In this document: positions 25,804 to 38,184 of the stretch, piece after piece
Layout: every line of letters starts with the position of its first letter
How positions within the stretch are numbered: the first letter of the stretch is position 1
Assembly (NCBI GenBank): GCA_028095005.1
Contig: CM051459.1
Coordinates: 259,704,229-259,768,228, forward strand
DNA: 64,000 nt
Reading direction: 5' to 3'
From: Rhynchospora pubera
Taxonomy: Eukaryota > Streptophyta > Magnoliopsida > Poales > Cyperaceae
The notes under the pieces: generated by a model
Database searches by the model: none
What the model was told of the DNA's origin: nothing
What the model saw: only the letters and a program-made list of their open reading frames with translations
Position numbers and translations under genes: made by a program

Positions 25804-26662
25804 ATCTTGGGGCATCCATGGAGCCAGTGGATCATAAATGTATATAGAATATTAATTGAGAGAATTTGCATGGCAGGAAAAAATATATAATAAATTAAAA
25901 TCATTGTAGCGGAACAACATTTAAAAAAGGAGAAACATGTAAATTGAATATGACAAGATTGGCAAGTAGCATGGGCAGGGTATGATTTATTTCACGGGTA
26001 TTGGCCTTTATTCTGACAGATGGAGTAATGAGCTACTCAGTGCACAATGAAAATTGATTTAAAGCAACTATGAATTTAATGTTGTTTTAAATACTTCCAA
26101 GTCTTCAAGTCTTCTATACAAAATCATAGCACAGAACACACATTCAATATGCGACGAGATGCATTCATTATTGTTGTTTTTTAGCTGTCTTTTTATTATT
26201 ATTTCTTTATTTTAGGCTCCTCATGCTATCGTACGGATGGTCCCTTGATCAACCTCAGATCCAATAGATAAAACAGGGTTGGCGCCAAGCCAAGCTTGTA
26301 AAAATGGCAGTTCCGAAATTAATGCTGTATCAAATCCATATGACAGTACGAATGTTTGAATGCAGTTCCATCTTTTGAATATAAAGTTTATTCAAACTTA
26401 ATTAATACATATAAAGTTTATCTTTTGAATGGTGTACATCTTAATTTCTTTTGTACCATAAATTGCTGCCACTTTCACAAGAGCGAAGAATTATACTTAT
26501 CCAAAGCTTAAAAATGTATATCTAACTTTTGGGTCTTGATAACTTACAAATTAATGACATGAAAACCTAGATATTTTCTGTCAAATCAAGAGGTAGACTC
26601 CATACATCACAGTATCACACATTTACACAGCAACAAGAAACAGCGGCATATATGCAAAAATC

Positions 26663-27033
26663 GAGTTTTGCTATGGCAGAGAATCCGTGAGTCGCGCTCA
26701 AAGTTTCTAAATTTGGTTCAAAATGAACGATCCAAACCATCTAATACGGTCTCCCTATTGAAATCTCCATGCAAACCAAATTTTATATTTTTTCAAAATT
26801 TTAAGTATTTTTTGAAAATTTAGAAAGTCGTTAATCTAATTAGTTCTGAACCGTTAAAAAAAACAGTTTTTAAAAATCCGAAAAAAAATACATTAAATTT
26901 TTTTAAAAATATAAAATTTTTTTCGCATGAAAATTTCATTAGAAAGATCATATTTGACAGTTTGAATTGATCATTTTTAATCAAATCTAGAAATTTTTTA
27001 GTGCGGCCAGTCCCGACTCACCTAGCAAAACTC
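26663..27033. mobile_element. Foldback MULE-like MITE, family 'ctccatattgaaatctc', copy 1
   Basis: Ends GAGTTTTGCTA and TAGCAAAACTC. The flanks TGCAAAAATC and TGCGAAAGTC look like a 10-bp duplication with two changes. The interior has inverted arms and a central 'gttaatctaat..gttctgaacc' block shared with 42677-43003. Length about 371 bp. Confidence 0.72.
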
Positions 27034-27726
27034 TGCGAAAGTCCTCTCTTACCGATTACGGAATGCACAAAGACCACAACTCCACAAGCATTTATGGATA
27101 TGGGCTGTCTCCCTCTTTGTGCGCAACAGCCTACATTTAATGCATATACATAACACTGATAACAGTTTGGATCGCAGGCCTTTCTCAAGTTCAATTAATA
27201 AGTGCCCAGGAATTTTCATTTCACTATTAGACTTGCAATAGTTCAAATTGTTCAATTTTTCTTATTTGCATATATATGCCACAAATTTAAAAGAATAACA
27301 CTAATATTTTAAATTCTAAACATTTGACAACATTATGTTTTATTTTCAAATACATTTTTAGGAGTTCTGACTGAACTCTATATTAATTACTAAAATAAGT
27401 ATTGGATGAGGGAATTGGATTAATTGCATGTGCCTAGGACTACATGTCAATATCTTTTTAAAGGGTGAAAGTCAAACTACAAATACCATGCATTCAGATA
27501 GTTTTAGACGCATTCGTTCAAATTTTATTTCTTCATTTCACACTTAGAAATGGATGCCTTTAACATTTTAGATAAAGGGTTGTAAAAAATTTTAATTTAA
27601 ATTAATCATTTATTATATTTAAAAAAGTGATGGTAGACGAAAAGCAATTATCAACTCAGGGAGAACATTGATAATTTCAAATTTCCCAATAAAATTTTCC
27701 ACTAAACCAAAATTTCCATGTACTAA

Positions 27727-29005
27727 TCATAAGCCCCATGCCTGCCTACTCTCTTCATCTCTCAAAAGGCCGTCACTATAAGCTTTAGTACTATCATATT
27801 GAGCTCTTTTAACAGGCCGATCGGAGAAAGAGGCAGTAGATGAACTACATGATATGAACGAATCACAACTATTCAACGAGTTATCACAACTGAAACATGC
27901 ACCAACCACCGCACTGGGACTTGCCGGTGGTGAAACGGGACATGAATTACACAAGGGATGCTTGCGCTTGCGATCATTTGCCATTGTGCACTCTAGTATC
28001 ACACCATAGCATTCTTCTACATCCTCCTACGTACAGTACATCATCCAACAAGTTGCTATATTAAATCCAAATATAAGCAATAATGATTTAATGATTAATT
28101 GGGAATTTAAGAAAAGGTTTTGTACCAACCTTTGAAACCTTAATGAGAGAAATAATGCATTCTGTTTCATCAAACTCCACTACACGAAGGAGCGCAGCAG
28201 TTGCCCAGACCGATGGAGCATGCTTAACCCATCTCCAATCTAGCAAACAACTAAAAATTTTAAATACTTAACTTAATTTAGAATAAAAATTAAATAAACA
28301 AAAGAAAAAGTACTGACCATCTAAAACTGAGAGAAGGATTGCTTCACACCGGGAAGTAATGTAATTACCCCTCTTTCCAGAATATAGTAGAGAAACTAAT
28401 GGTTGTATGAAAGACAAAGCGGTGACAGGATTCAACCGCCACTCAAGGGCAGTTAAAACTAACAATTCCATTCTTCTGACTGTCTTTGCTTCAAACAAAA
28501 ACCCAGTGCCATCACCTGTATTAGTCTCCTCTTGCTGGGTAACTGGCAATTGTAGGTCAAGGAGGAGAGGCACTCGAGTCTCTTCTATCTTAGCCGCTAA
28601 TGAGAAGCAAGCAACTGCCGCAAGCCGACCCATCCATGGTTTATCATGATGCAATTGTAATACACCACTTAAGAAGCATCGGTCAAGATAATTTACAGAA
28701 AGAAGGGCGGTTTGTGTAGTGAAACCGTGTCTTGACACGGCATGTTTGACCCATGCAACCATGTCTCTTCTTGCCCCAGAAAGGAGGTATCCGAGAGAGC
28801 GCGGTGTTTGGTTTATGGTTTGAACTTTTGGGTTTGTCTCTGTTTCTTTGTAGGATAGAGAATAGATAAGGTGTAGATTGGTTTCTTTCTCTTCTTCAGT
28901 GAGAGAGGCAGATGTGGTTGCTTCTTTCTCATCTTGGTCGTGGTCAGGGAGGTCTAGATACTCTTCTTGACAATAAAGAGGATCGATCATGGAGGAATAC
29001 GTCAT
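27727..29005 (-). CDS. D-type cyclin, CYCD3-like, three coding exons
   Basis: Exons on the minus strand are 29005-28318, 28239-28130 and 28026-27727. They sum to 1098 nt and encode 365 aa, the usual length of CYCD3 proteins. Donors are GTCAGT and GTTGGT, and acceptors end CTAG and GTAG. D-type cyclins bind CDKA/CDK4-6-like kinases and drive G1/S by phosphorylating retinoblastoma-related protein in the nucleus. LYCQE at residues 10-14 is the LxCxE RB-binding motif. The cyclin N box spans about 70-195, with RRDMVAWVKHAV, LLSVNYLDRCFLSG, LAAVACFSLAAKIEET and TVRRMELLVLTALEWRL. The C-terminal cyclin fold follows (SVWATAALLRVVE; EECYGVILE across exons 2-3). The tail is Ser/Cys-rich with possible PEST character and ends VKRAQYDSTKAYSDGLLRDE. 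All family landmarks are present and the frame is open. Exact CYCD3 subgroup membership needs phylogeny. Confidence 0.95.
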
Positions 29006-29011
29006 CTTGGC

Positions 29012-30314
29012 CTAAGAAGAATAAGGAGCAAGCAAATGATATATATATGTTTGATGAACATATGTTATGATCCTTTCTGTAATACTACTCTTCGCATCAG
29101 TACAGTATGCAGACTACCATGCTTTGGGTAGCCATTTTAAAAAAGAAAAAAGATAAAAATACTACTAAAATATATTTTTTTTCCTAAATCGGAAAGAATG
29201 TAAGAAAAATAAAGATATTGGGTTGTCAACAAACCAACATAACTCACCCCTAAACATTTCTTATCGATTTTACACGAACCATAAATTATATACTTCTAGG
29301 CCTGTCAAACGTGTCTAAAAAACACGGAACAGATCAAAACCGTTTCCATTTAGTTTATATGCACGGTATAAGAACCCGTTCCATTAACCGTTTCGTTTAC
29401 GAATCGTCACATAAATCCATTTCGTTAACCGTGCCACTTCAAAAAATACACATAAAACGGTTTGAAATGGAGCTGAAACGGTAAATTTTGGTGTTTCATT
29501 ATTTAAAACTGTACATTCTGCTGTTTTGTTAACCGTTCCATTTCAGCTAAACGGAACGGCAAAATGATAAATAGCAGCCGTTGACAGGCCTAGCTATATA
29601 CTACCGTATTGTATCCACACACACTTGTCAATTGTGCATGTCCACCCCAGATGACATTTTTTGTTATGCACACTTGATTATTTTAGTTCAAACAAACGAA
29701 GAAAGATGCTATGTTGCTTTGATCAAATCAAAACTGTCAAATAACTCAATTGATCTTACTAAACACATTTTTCAAAGTCCAAAATACACACTTGCCAGCT
29801 ATTCCAGAAATAAATTGATGCCGTGACATTTTTTATTTCACAATATCTATAATTGAGCGTAAAGATCAAAACTCTATAATTTGCTCCAAAACAACATAGT
29901 CATGTCAATTAGAACTTCAAAACCTCAAACATATGTAGCTTGGAGACGCACAAAAGTAAGAAAGGAAAATAATAAGCTCTTTCAGTTGACATACACACAA
30001 GACAGTGAGACAATGATCTACATTTTATTTAAATTTTTTTTGTCAAGTGGACGATAATCTGTTATCAGCCCCCAAATCGGTAATTGATCTCTAAATTAAC
30101 CCCATTATAACCTCAATTTCATCAAAAGTTTACTTGAAATGCAACTAAGCAAACCAATTAGCCCCAATTAACAACCATCTTTAAGAAAAGCAACAAATAT
30201 CAATTTTTTGTTGCTTCAAGGCCAAATCTTAATAATTTCTTTAACAAATGGAAAAAATAAACAAAATTAATTCAAACAAAACATGCTACTGGAGAAGAAA
30301 TAGGTATTAAGTAC
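29012..30314 (-). other. Predicted intron in the cyclin 5' leader
   Basis: On the minus strand 'cgtaaaaacag' followed by GTACTTAAT (intron starts at 30314) is a good donor. 'ttattcttcttag' ends at 29012, just before GCCAAG-ATG, and is a strong acceptor. The stretch upstream of 30315 is C/T-rich and leader-like. A long first intron in the leader would explain 1.3 kb of non-coding sequence here. This is inferred from splice signals only. Confidence 0.5.
29297..29592. mobile_element. hAT-like MITE inside the cyclin leader intron
   Basis: TAGGCCTGTCAA at the left is mirrored by TTGACAGGCCTA at the right, a 12-bp perfect inverted pair. The interior repeats 'ccgtttc'/'gaaacgg' words in both orientations. 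TAGG..TGTCAA ends fit non-autonomous hAT elements. No 8-bp duplication is evident, so the class is tentative. Length 296 bp. Confidence 0.75.
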
Positions 30315-30452
30315 CTGTTTTTACGAGGAGAGACAGAGATCTAGGGAGGAGGTATGATTACCAAAATCAAGCTGACAAGGTGTATGTCTTTCTCTATTGA
30401 AAGAGAAGAAGACAAAATGTTTTTGGTTTAAGTGTGAAATGTAAATTATTAT

Positions 30453-30547
30453 TAGCTTGGGTGGGATGAATTTCTTCCGACAGTGTGAAATGTCTCTCTC
30501 TATATTGAGGTGTATTAGTAGCTTGGGTGGGATGAATTTCTTCTGAC
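30453..30547. repeat. 66-bp-spaced direct repeat upstream of the cyclin
   Basis: The 29-bp word beginning 'tagcttgggtgggatgaat' occurs at 30453-30481 and 30519-30547 with one difference. Together with a repeated 'gtgtgaaatgt' this is a recent 66-bp tandem duplication. It lies about 140-230 bp upstream of the predicted leader donor, so it may fall in the cyclin promoter or first exon. Confidence 0.8.
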
Positions 30548-31374
30548 CGTGAAAATGTAGAGGAAGAAATAGGAGCCTTGGTATGTGCGCGCTTTAGAAA
30601 GAAGACGAAGGGTTTGAACTTTGAAAGACTTTTAATTTAAGGTATGTTTGTTCCGATGCTGGTTATTTATATCAATATATGTAGGGGGTCAAAGAAAAAA
30701 AATGGAGGGAAAAAAATAAGAAAAGATGGTGGCTTGGCCCACTTTGTTGTCTAGCTGTTGAAGGGATTTTTTATGGCCTTCCCTCTTTCCTTCGGACAAA
30801 TGGCTGTTCGAGAGAAGTAACGAAGGATGGAGCCAAAATATTTGAATGAGATAAAGGCAAAAAAAAAAATGTTACGGTCAAATTGATTTTACGTATCATT
30901 CCGTAAAATTCGATTAGATTTCAATTGGAAAGTTTAACTGATCGATCTAAATCATAAATCATTCCACATGATCTTTTTTAAAGGTTGAATTTTTTTTTTG
31001 AAGGTTCATTGCACATGATCTTTATAATAATATTTCTGTAGAGACTAAACTTTATAAAATCGTTTAACTATTTTGTTCGAATTTAAAAATTGTTTTTTAT
31101 TGTATGAAATATGCTAATTAGATCGAGATTTTCTAAAATAGTACAAAAAATTTGAAAGATATTAAGTTGGTCTCCAATGATATTTTTAATATAAGTATCA
31201 CAAAAGTTCGGATCGATCATTTGAAATGAGATTTTTCATCTACTGTGATAACCGAATTGCATCCATCACAAAAATAGACCTATCAGTAATTTAAATAAAA
31301 AAACACAGTAGAATTATGTTCTTTTCTAGCTAGTTTTATGATTTTGGCGAAACTAAAATAAGATTTATTTTCTT

Positions 31375-31512
31375 GCTCCGTTTGGATGGTGCTAGAAATA
31401 AGAGAATAACCTCTTTTTTAGGCGTAAATTTATTTCTAACCATCTAAATTCTTCATAAAGTTACCCACTTTCCAATATTATTCCTCTTATTCCTAAGCGA
31501 TCCAAATGGAAC
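31375..31512 (-). mobile_element. MITE, CCGTTTGGAT family, copy 4
   Basis: Ends GCTCCGTTTGGATGG and CGATCCAAATGGAAC (mirror with two changes). The family core is in reverse orientation ('ctaaattcttcataaagtta'). Length about 138 bp, diverged. Confidence 0.75.
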
Positions 31513-32290
31513 TTTTGTTCATAACTTATTTGGAATGCCTTGTTATAGCTTGTTCCGCACAAGAGCTGGTATCCAAACACAGTAGAATAATTTTTGGGAG
31601 GAATGAGAACAAGCGTAAACAGCTTGTTAGCAATTCTCCAAAATCAAAATCCTGAAACTAAGAACAAGGGGCAGTTCCTAGTTCGCGCATATTCGTGGAT
31701 TGTTTGGCTCTCGTGAACTAGCATTGTTCGCGAACTCCTAGTTCGACAATAATGCCAAACACACAAAATTAAATTCAAAATTTTTCTTCAAACATGGAAA
31801 TTTAAAAGCGGCTAGCTAGGACCGAAAATGGACAGAAATTTTCCAGCCCTGTTGAAAATATTCGTATTTTTGTTCGGCCAAGAAACATGGAAGTTTATAT
31901 TTAAAAAATATATATATTATTTTGCAACAAAAAATATAAAAACTTGAAAGTTAGTCCAAATGCAAAATTAATTATGTCCCTACACATTAAATTTAACTTA
32001 CAGATTTGGCATTGGGTTTTGCATGAACCTTCAATATTTTGCAGGAATTAGATAGGAAATGAAATCCGAGGATGACACTCACACCTGATGCATGCAAAAT
32101 CTGTAACTGTGTCTTCTTAAATAGGCCTTTCGTTGTTCAAATTAATTGAACTCAGCTTTCTCCGCATTAATTGAAAGCTAATATTTGAAGCATTAATTAT
32201 AAGTCAACTGTAGTCGTAAATATGCCTATCAACCAATTATGACAAAATAATCTTCTAATCAAACCAACAAATTAAATGGCGGTACCACTG

Positions 32291-34105
32291 AAAGTGAAAA
32301 CACAAAAATTGAAGTAGTATTTTAAATTTCATGCCGAGTTGGTGATCACTGATGTAAATGTCTGCTCATAAATGCATGGATCCAAAAAAAGTTATACTCT
32401 AGAGAGAGGAATATAATATGTTTTGATTTTCCGTCTAATAAAAAAATAAATTGAGCAATATAACTATTTTTTTGCTGGTACACCGAACAACTATTTTTAT
32501 TATCTAATATTATTTTATTTTTTTATTTGCCCACATATAAGGATAGTTTTTGCTAGATATAGGACAAAACAAAAAAAACTTAAAAAGCTAATCACTCGAA
32601 AAGACTCGTTTCATCTGTAGAGGTGCCATAAAAATTCCGAGAAACGTGATAAATTAAAACAAAAAAACAAAGATATTCGAAAGGATTTAAGTAGCTAAAG
32701 AAGTAAAACTTGAAGAATTAATTGCCATCTTTCTCCTAAAACTTCTGACTATCGAGTATTTGTTCAATTAGTTATCAATGATTTTCATATATAACAAATT
32801 ATAGAATTCAATTTATGAGTTTCTCTTGTTCAGAAGTTAGTAACTTATTAATTTTTTCAATTTTATTTAGTATATTTTGTAAGCTAAAATTATGCATTCA
32901 TCTGGATGTTTTAATTATACTTCTATTTTATGATCTGAATATGATTAAAAAAAAAAATAAGTACAAAAATAATACGCCATAGGAAATATATATGGAACGA
33001 AAAAAAGACGGACTACGAGTCTACGACAACAACATCTTGGGCATTTGTTGCTCTAAAAGAAACGTTTTTTCCCCCCTTTTTAGGATAACAACGATAAATG
33101 TCTTATACTATATTTGTTTTCCTTGAAGCTTAAATCCAAAGCCGCTTGCAAGTCATTATAATATTTTTTTTTCAAATTTAGTTCAACAAAATCTTGCCTT
33201 TAATCTTTTAACTTAAGAAAAGCGTAAATATGCTTTAGTTCTAGTATTGCTTTGTTGTTTCATGTAATCATGTTTCTTACCAATTTTAAATTTCAGGAGT
33301 AAACGCTAAGTCAGATTTATAATTTTAAATTTTAGGAGTAGACGCGGAGTCAGATTTATAAAGATTTCGTTTTTTTTTGTTACATTTTCTCTGAAAAGAA
33401 ATAAAAAGAAATTTGGCTATGCAGCTTTGTTAAAATTTTTCTTTGACTGTGTTCGAGGGAGGAAGGGGGCATGTATTCGAAATGAGAATGATAAGGACGA
33501 TTTCCATCATGACGTTTTTTTTTTCGAAATGCCACGGCCTAAGCACTAACTATTTTTTTTTTATCGCTCATTTTATGATTTTATTTCGCTGATTCTCTAT
33601 CATCTAGAGGTACTCCCACTTCCCTTCTAGAACCTATGTGGCTATGTTTCTCTCCCTCCCTTACTTCATGCTGACCTCCCAGCTCACTCCTCCCTCCCAT
33701 TAATTATTTTCTAGGAAAATTAAGATGCATATGAAGATAATAAGTATTATTTTCAAAAACAATTAATTTTTTCTAGGACAATTAACTTTTTTACCAGGGC
33801 AGCATTATTTTTTAGGACAATCAATATTTTTTTTCCATAACAATTAACAATTTTTGCAGGAAATTGACGTTTTTTTTAAGAACAGTTACTATTATTTATT
33901 ATTTTCTAAGGACAATTAATAATTTTCAAGAGGGCAATTAATTTTTTTTTTCGAGGGATGGTTAGTATTATTTTGAAGGAAAATTAATATAATTTTTTTA
34001 GGATAATTAATAATTTTTTTTTCATAACAATTAAGCGGGGTGGGAGTTTGTATAAGGTGGGGAGGGAGGGTAGCATAGATGCCAGGAGGGGGAGAGGAAA
34101 GTACG
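32291..34105. other. No gene recognised; degenerate AT-rich repeats
   Basis: The sequence is AT-rich without convincing exons. Between about 33700 and 34040 a degenerate ~30-bp unit, 'aggacaattaatattttttt', recurs roughly ten times with variable spacing. Confidence 0.5.
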
Positions 34106-34365
34106 CAGCGGTGGATTTAAATGGATGAAATGGGGTGCAATGTCCCCCATTCAATTTGCTAGCTACACATATTTATTTTGTATTTTTAGTTACATATCAA
34201 CAATTATCTTAATAAAAGTAGCATTTAAACCCCCATTTAATATGATAATAATTTTATTGTTGACCCCATAATTAGATTTTGTTGGTAAATATCATAATAA
34301 TATATCAACATTAAGAGTTAATATAATACTTGAACCCGTTAAATTTTTTTCTAGCTCCGCCACTG
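34106..34365. mobile_element. hAT-like MITE, CAGTGGCGGAGC end
   Basis: The right end mirrors as CAGTGGCGGAGCTAG and the left end reads CAGCGGTGGATTTA. The flanks AAAGTACG (34098-34105) and GAAGTACG (34366-34373) are an 8-bp duplication with one change. CAGNGG-type ends with an 8-bp duplication fit the hAT superfamily. Length 260 bp. Confidence 0.78.
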
Positions 34366-36750
34366 GAAGTACGTCCTGGATGGGGATTAGAGAGAAACAA
34401 AAAAGATGGGTGACGCTCGGTAAGTATTCAAAAAATAGAAAATAGAAAATGTGTGATGATGGAGATAACGCTGAGAAGAGGATGGTGTTAAGCAATTCTG
34501 TATTCCAAAAAGCGACAAAGAAACATTAAAATTTTTTAAGAACTTCTCTTATATACATTTGTTTTCACAAAATTATTGGTGGCTGCTTTCTCTTTCTTGA
34601 ATAAAAAAATTATTGTTTGAGAACAATATATAAGCCAATCGCAAAAAAATATTTACAAAAATTTCTAAATTAATTTAAAAAAAATATTTTGACATTACAC
34701 CTTAAAATATATACTAATTTGACATATATTTTTCAGAATTTATTTTTAGAATATGGGTCAATTAACCTAATCATTGCTTATGATACAGCGACAGACATGC
34801 AACCTGCTCTATACAGTCAATAATTATTAATCTACAAACATACTTCATAATTCGAAAAATACAAAATAACCCAGTTAATAGAGCTTAAAACCTGAGCTAT
34901 GAAGATATGCGGAGGATTTGGCGGAGCTTTGGCTCCAAATAAACACCGCGGTTCTCAGCTTTATCTGAAATAGATACAGAGCTCGAAGAACCATGTAACC
35001 AGTTCTGTGACTCCAGGTCACTTTCTCAGACCCCTTGGCATTTTCTACTTGGTTTCGACAGCATGTCCACTCCGTTCCAACAATATGTTGAAACCAACAC
35101 GCGCAAACACGCATTATTATGTTTCACACATGTCAAAAATATCGTAACAAACGCTAGAACACAGTTATTGAACTGGCTCGAATAATATTGCTGGAATCAT
35201 TCAAGTGGTTGATTTTAATCAGGTGTGTATTATGCCCATTAATTAACTTGTGTTGGGTTTAAATATAGTGTTTTTTTATATAATTATGTGATAATCACAA
35301 ATTTACAATGTATAATAAGACGTGAAAGGATCCTTTGAATAAAAATAATTTTTAATAAAATTTCTTCCGAGTTTTCTAAACTATGTCTAAATCTATTTTT
35401 AGTCGCTGATTAGTTTATCCTTCTTCAGCCATCAAAGTTTTCAAATTATTCAAATTTAATCACTATGCGGAGATTTTATCGAATTAACCACCTAATTAGC
35501 TCATTAGTCACTACCTTTGCTCGACCTAGAACATGTTCATCATACCAGATAAATGCATCCACAAGCTCTAGACATCTGAAGAAACTGATTTGACATTCAA
35601 ATCAATAAAATAAATTAATTAGATTGAAATTTTACAGTGTGAATTTATTTTTTTTGGATAATTTGAAAGTTTGGTGACTTTAAAAAGATAAAATGAAGTA
35701 TGGTGATCAAAACTGAATTATGGATAATATACAAAAACTTTCTACTTAAAAGAGACATAGATGTTGAAAAAGTGTTTGATTTAATGATTAAAATGTAATG
35801 TATTTTTAGACAATATATACTTAAATTTCAACTAATTTTTTTATAAATATTTAAACCCGATGCAATATAAATATATTTGTTTTTAGTGGGTAAAAAAGTT
35901 TTTCTAGTTAAGAGACATGAATGTTAAAATCAGATTTTGATGTAATGACTATTTCAGCAAATATTTATACTCCCACAGATAAACTTAACCATATTTATTC
36001 TTTTTTTAAAAAAAACTAAATAGTAAAAAAAAATCAGCTGAAAATAAAACAAAATTAATAGGAAAGAATTAATCAATAGCTCAATTTGAAATCACTCTGA
36101 TAAGTCTAATAAAAGAAAATAACTTCCACATCAATCGTCAAAGCACCCGCAGGCAGCAGTGAAAAGTAAATCGGTAAAATCTAGGTCCGGAGTGCTTTGA
36201 CAATGAAGTTAAAACAAGGGCGGCTTCACATGCTGCCAAACATTGTTAGAGAAATGCCATGAGAGAAGGTGGGGATGTGACTTGCGTGCTATCAAAGTTG
36301 ATAAAAATAAATTAAAGGTGCGATGAAATAAGACATGTTGACTTTGTGACTAGAAAGTGTCGGTTAGTTGAAATTTTGACGCTTTGTAAACGGCGTTGCG
36401 ATAAATAAAATTATAGATAAACATTTTCGGTAAATGTACTTCGAAATTACATTTGAATTTTTGCCTTTAATTTGACAAGCCCTATAAATAATGATTGAGC
36501 AAACCTTTTTGCGCAAAAAAAAAAAAATCGATAATATATCTTGCTATTTTTTTTAAGTGACGACAAAATAAAATAAGAAAATTACAATTTACTGCAAGTT
36601 GATAATTAACGGTTTCATACTTTTATTTCTCTGCTTCTTATTTCAAATTAAACAAACCAAGTCACAAAAAAGCAATGAAATTAATAGAGGCGCTTATAGC
36701 ACCAATAAGAATAATTAACTAAAAAACTTTATTGCAATAAAAAAAATAAA

Positions 36751-36752
<2 letters not shown>
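34366..36752. other. No gene recognised; includes duplication block b'
   Basis: Block b' lies at 34885-35115, and its open frame on the minus strand is not conserved in block b. The rest is AT-rich unassigned sequence. Confidence 0.45.

Positions 36753-36794
<42 letters not shown>
36753..36794. repeat. (AAT)n microsatellite
   Basis: About 14 uninterrupted AAT triplets, starting at 'ataataataat'. Confidence 0.95.
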
Positions 36795-36795
<1 letters not shown>

Positions 36796-36874
36796 CGGCG
36801 CTTGAATTGCAAAAAATACTAATACTAATAAACAAAAAATTGAAGGCGCTTGAAATTTGAATTGAAACTCTAAG

Positions 36875-38184
36875 GGAATATTTTTATCAATGACAAAAAT
36901 GTCCCTAATAATTTTAAAAAGGACAAAATAGCTCTGACAATTTAAAAAAGAGCACAGCTATAGCGGCAATAGCATTGCCGCTATAGCCCAGGCCTATAGC
37001 GGTAATGCTATTGCCGCTATAGCGTATTTCTTTATTTTTTTTTTTCGGGGCCGACACCTCTATTTTTTTTTGTCATTTTATTCATTTTTGTGTTTTGTGC
37101 CGGCTTTAGTAGGGGGGGGGGTTGGAGTTGTATTGATTTCATGATTTTTTTGTCACGTTTTATTTTTTTTTTGTGTTTGGTGTTTTTTTTTGTGTTTTTG
37201 TTGTAACATTTTATTTAGCTATAAAAAAAATTTTATTTTTTTTGTATTTTGTGTTCTTTTATAGTTTTTCTATAATTTTTTGTTTAAATTTGTGTAATAT
37301 TTTTAATTTGGATGTTTTATTACATATTTTTTTGTTCTGTGTTTTAGTTAAAAATTTTTGACTTAAAAAATTTGTAGTTATTAAATATTTAGTAACAATT
37401 TTTTGTGTTTTTATAGATTTTACATAATTTTTTTTTAAATATTCGTAATATTTTTAGTTTGAATGTTTTATTACATATTTTTTTTGTTCTGTGTTTTAGT
37501 TATAAAATTTTGACTTAAAAAATTTGTAGTTATTAAATATTCAGTTACAATTTTTTTGTGTCTTTTATAGGTTTTACATAATTTTTTGTTTAAATTTGCT
37601 TAATATTTTTAATTTGGATGTTTTATTACATATTTTTTTTGTTCTTTGTTTTAGTTATAAAATTTTGACTTAAATTTGTAATTATTAAATATTTAGTTAC
37701 AAGAACAATTAAGTTAATCAACCATAATATAATTTAACACATTAAAAAAAACTACATTAAAAACTGCAAACCATAATAACAAAAACACAATAAATATTTT
37801 TTTAAGTAGCTAAATAAAATGTTACAACAAAAACACAAAAAAACACCAAACACAAAAAAAAAATAAAACATGACAAAAAAAATCATGAAATCAATACAAC
37901 TCCAACCCCCCGCCCCTAACTAAAGCCGGCACAAAACACAAAAATGAATAAAACGACAAAAAAAAATAGAGGTGTCGGCCCCAAAAAAAAAAAGAAAAAA
38001 GAAATACGCTATAGCGACAATAGCAATGCCGCTATAGCCCCCTATAGCGACAATAACATTACCGCTATAGGCCTGGGCTATAACGGCAATGCTATTGCCG
38101 CTATAGTTGTGTTTTTTTTTAAATTATTAGGACTATTTTGTTTTTTTTTAATTGTTAGAGACATTTTTGTCATAAAAATTTTCC
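36875..38184. mobile_element. 1310-bp foldback MULE with subterminal palindrome clusters
   Basis: AACTCTAAG is duplicated exactly at 36866-36874 and 38185-38193. The arms begin GGAATATTTTTATC / GGAAAATTTTTATG and pair, with mismatches, for over 350 bp (about 36875-37230 against 37800-38184). Inside each arm sit 29-nt palindromes of the form CTATAGCGGCAAT-3nt-ATTGCCGCTATAG. Two are on the left (36958-36986, 36994-37022) and three on the right (about 38009, 38042 and 38078). The centre (37240-37700) is a ~153-bp tandem repeat of about three copies. There is no transposase, so the element is non-autonomous. Confidence 0.9.

Larger units (their letters stand above)
18945..26200 (+). repeat. Segmental duplication, left copy (non-coding)
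   Basis: Five blocks are similar, in the same order and orientation, to blocks in 31955-53720. They are a: 18945-19395 vs 31955-32290; b: 19765-19985 vs 34885-35115; c: 21885-22080 vs 41525-41715; d: 24030-24340 vs 49730-50100; e: 25910-26200 vs 53440-53720. Shared words include 'cctgatgcatgcaaaatctg' in a (with small changes), 'ctgtgactcc' and 'cactttctcag' in b, and 'actctgtttcctg' in d. Indels in block b are not multiples of three, which argues against coding. A tandem duplication followed by transposon insertion is the simplest explanation. Confidence 0.75.

Noticed and set aside
34875..35114. 79-codon minus-strand frame in duplication block b'
   Set aside because: The homologous block b has indels that are not multiples of three and no matching frame, so it is unlikely to be coding.
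36875..38184. Long inverted repeat as a microRNA gene
   Set aside because: Arms of over 350 bp with a 9-bp target duplication and repeat-rich loop fit a foldback transposon, not a MIRNA precursor.
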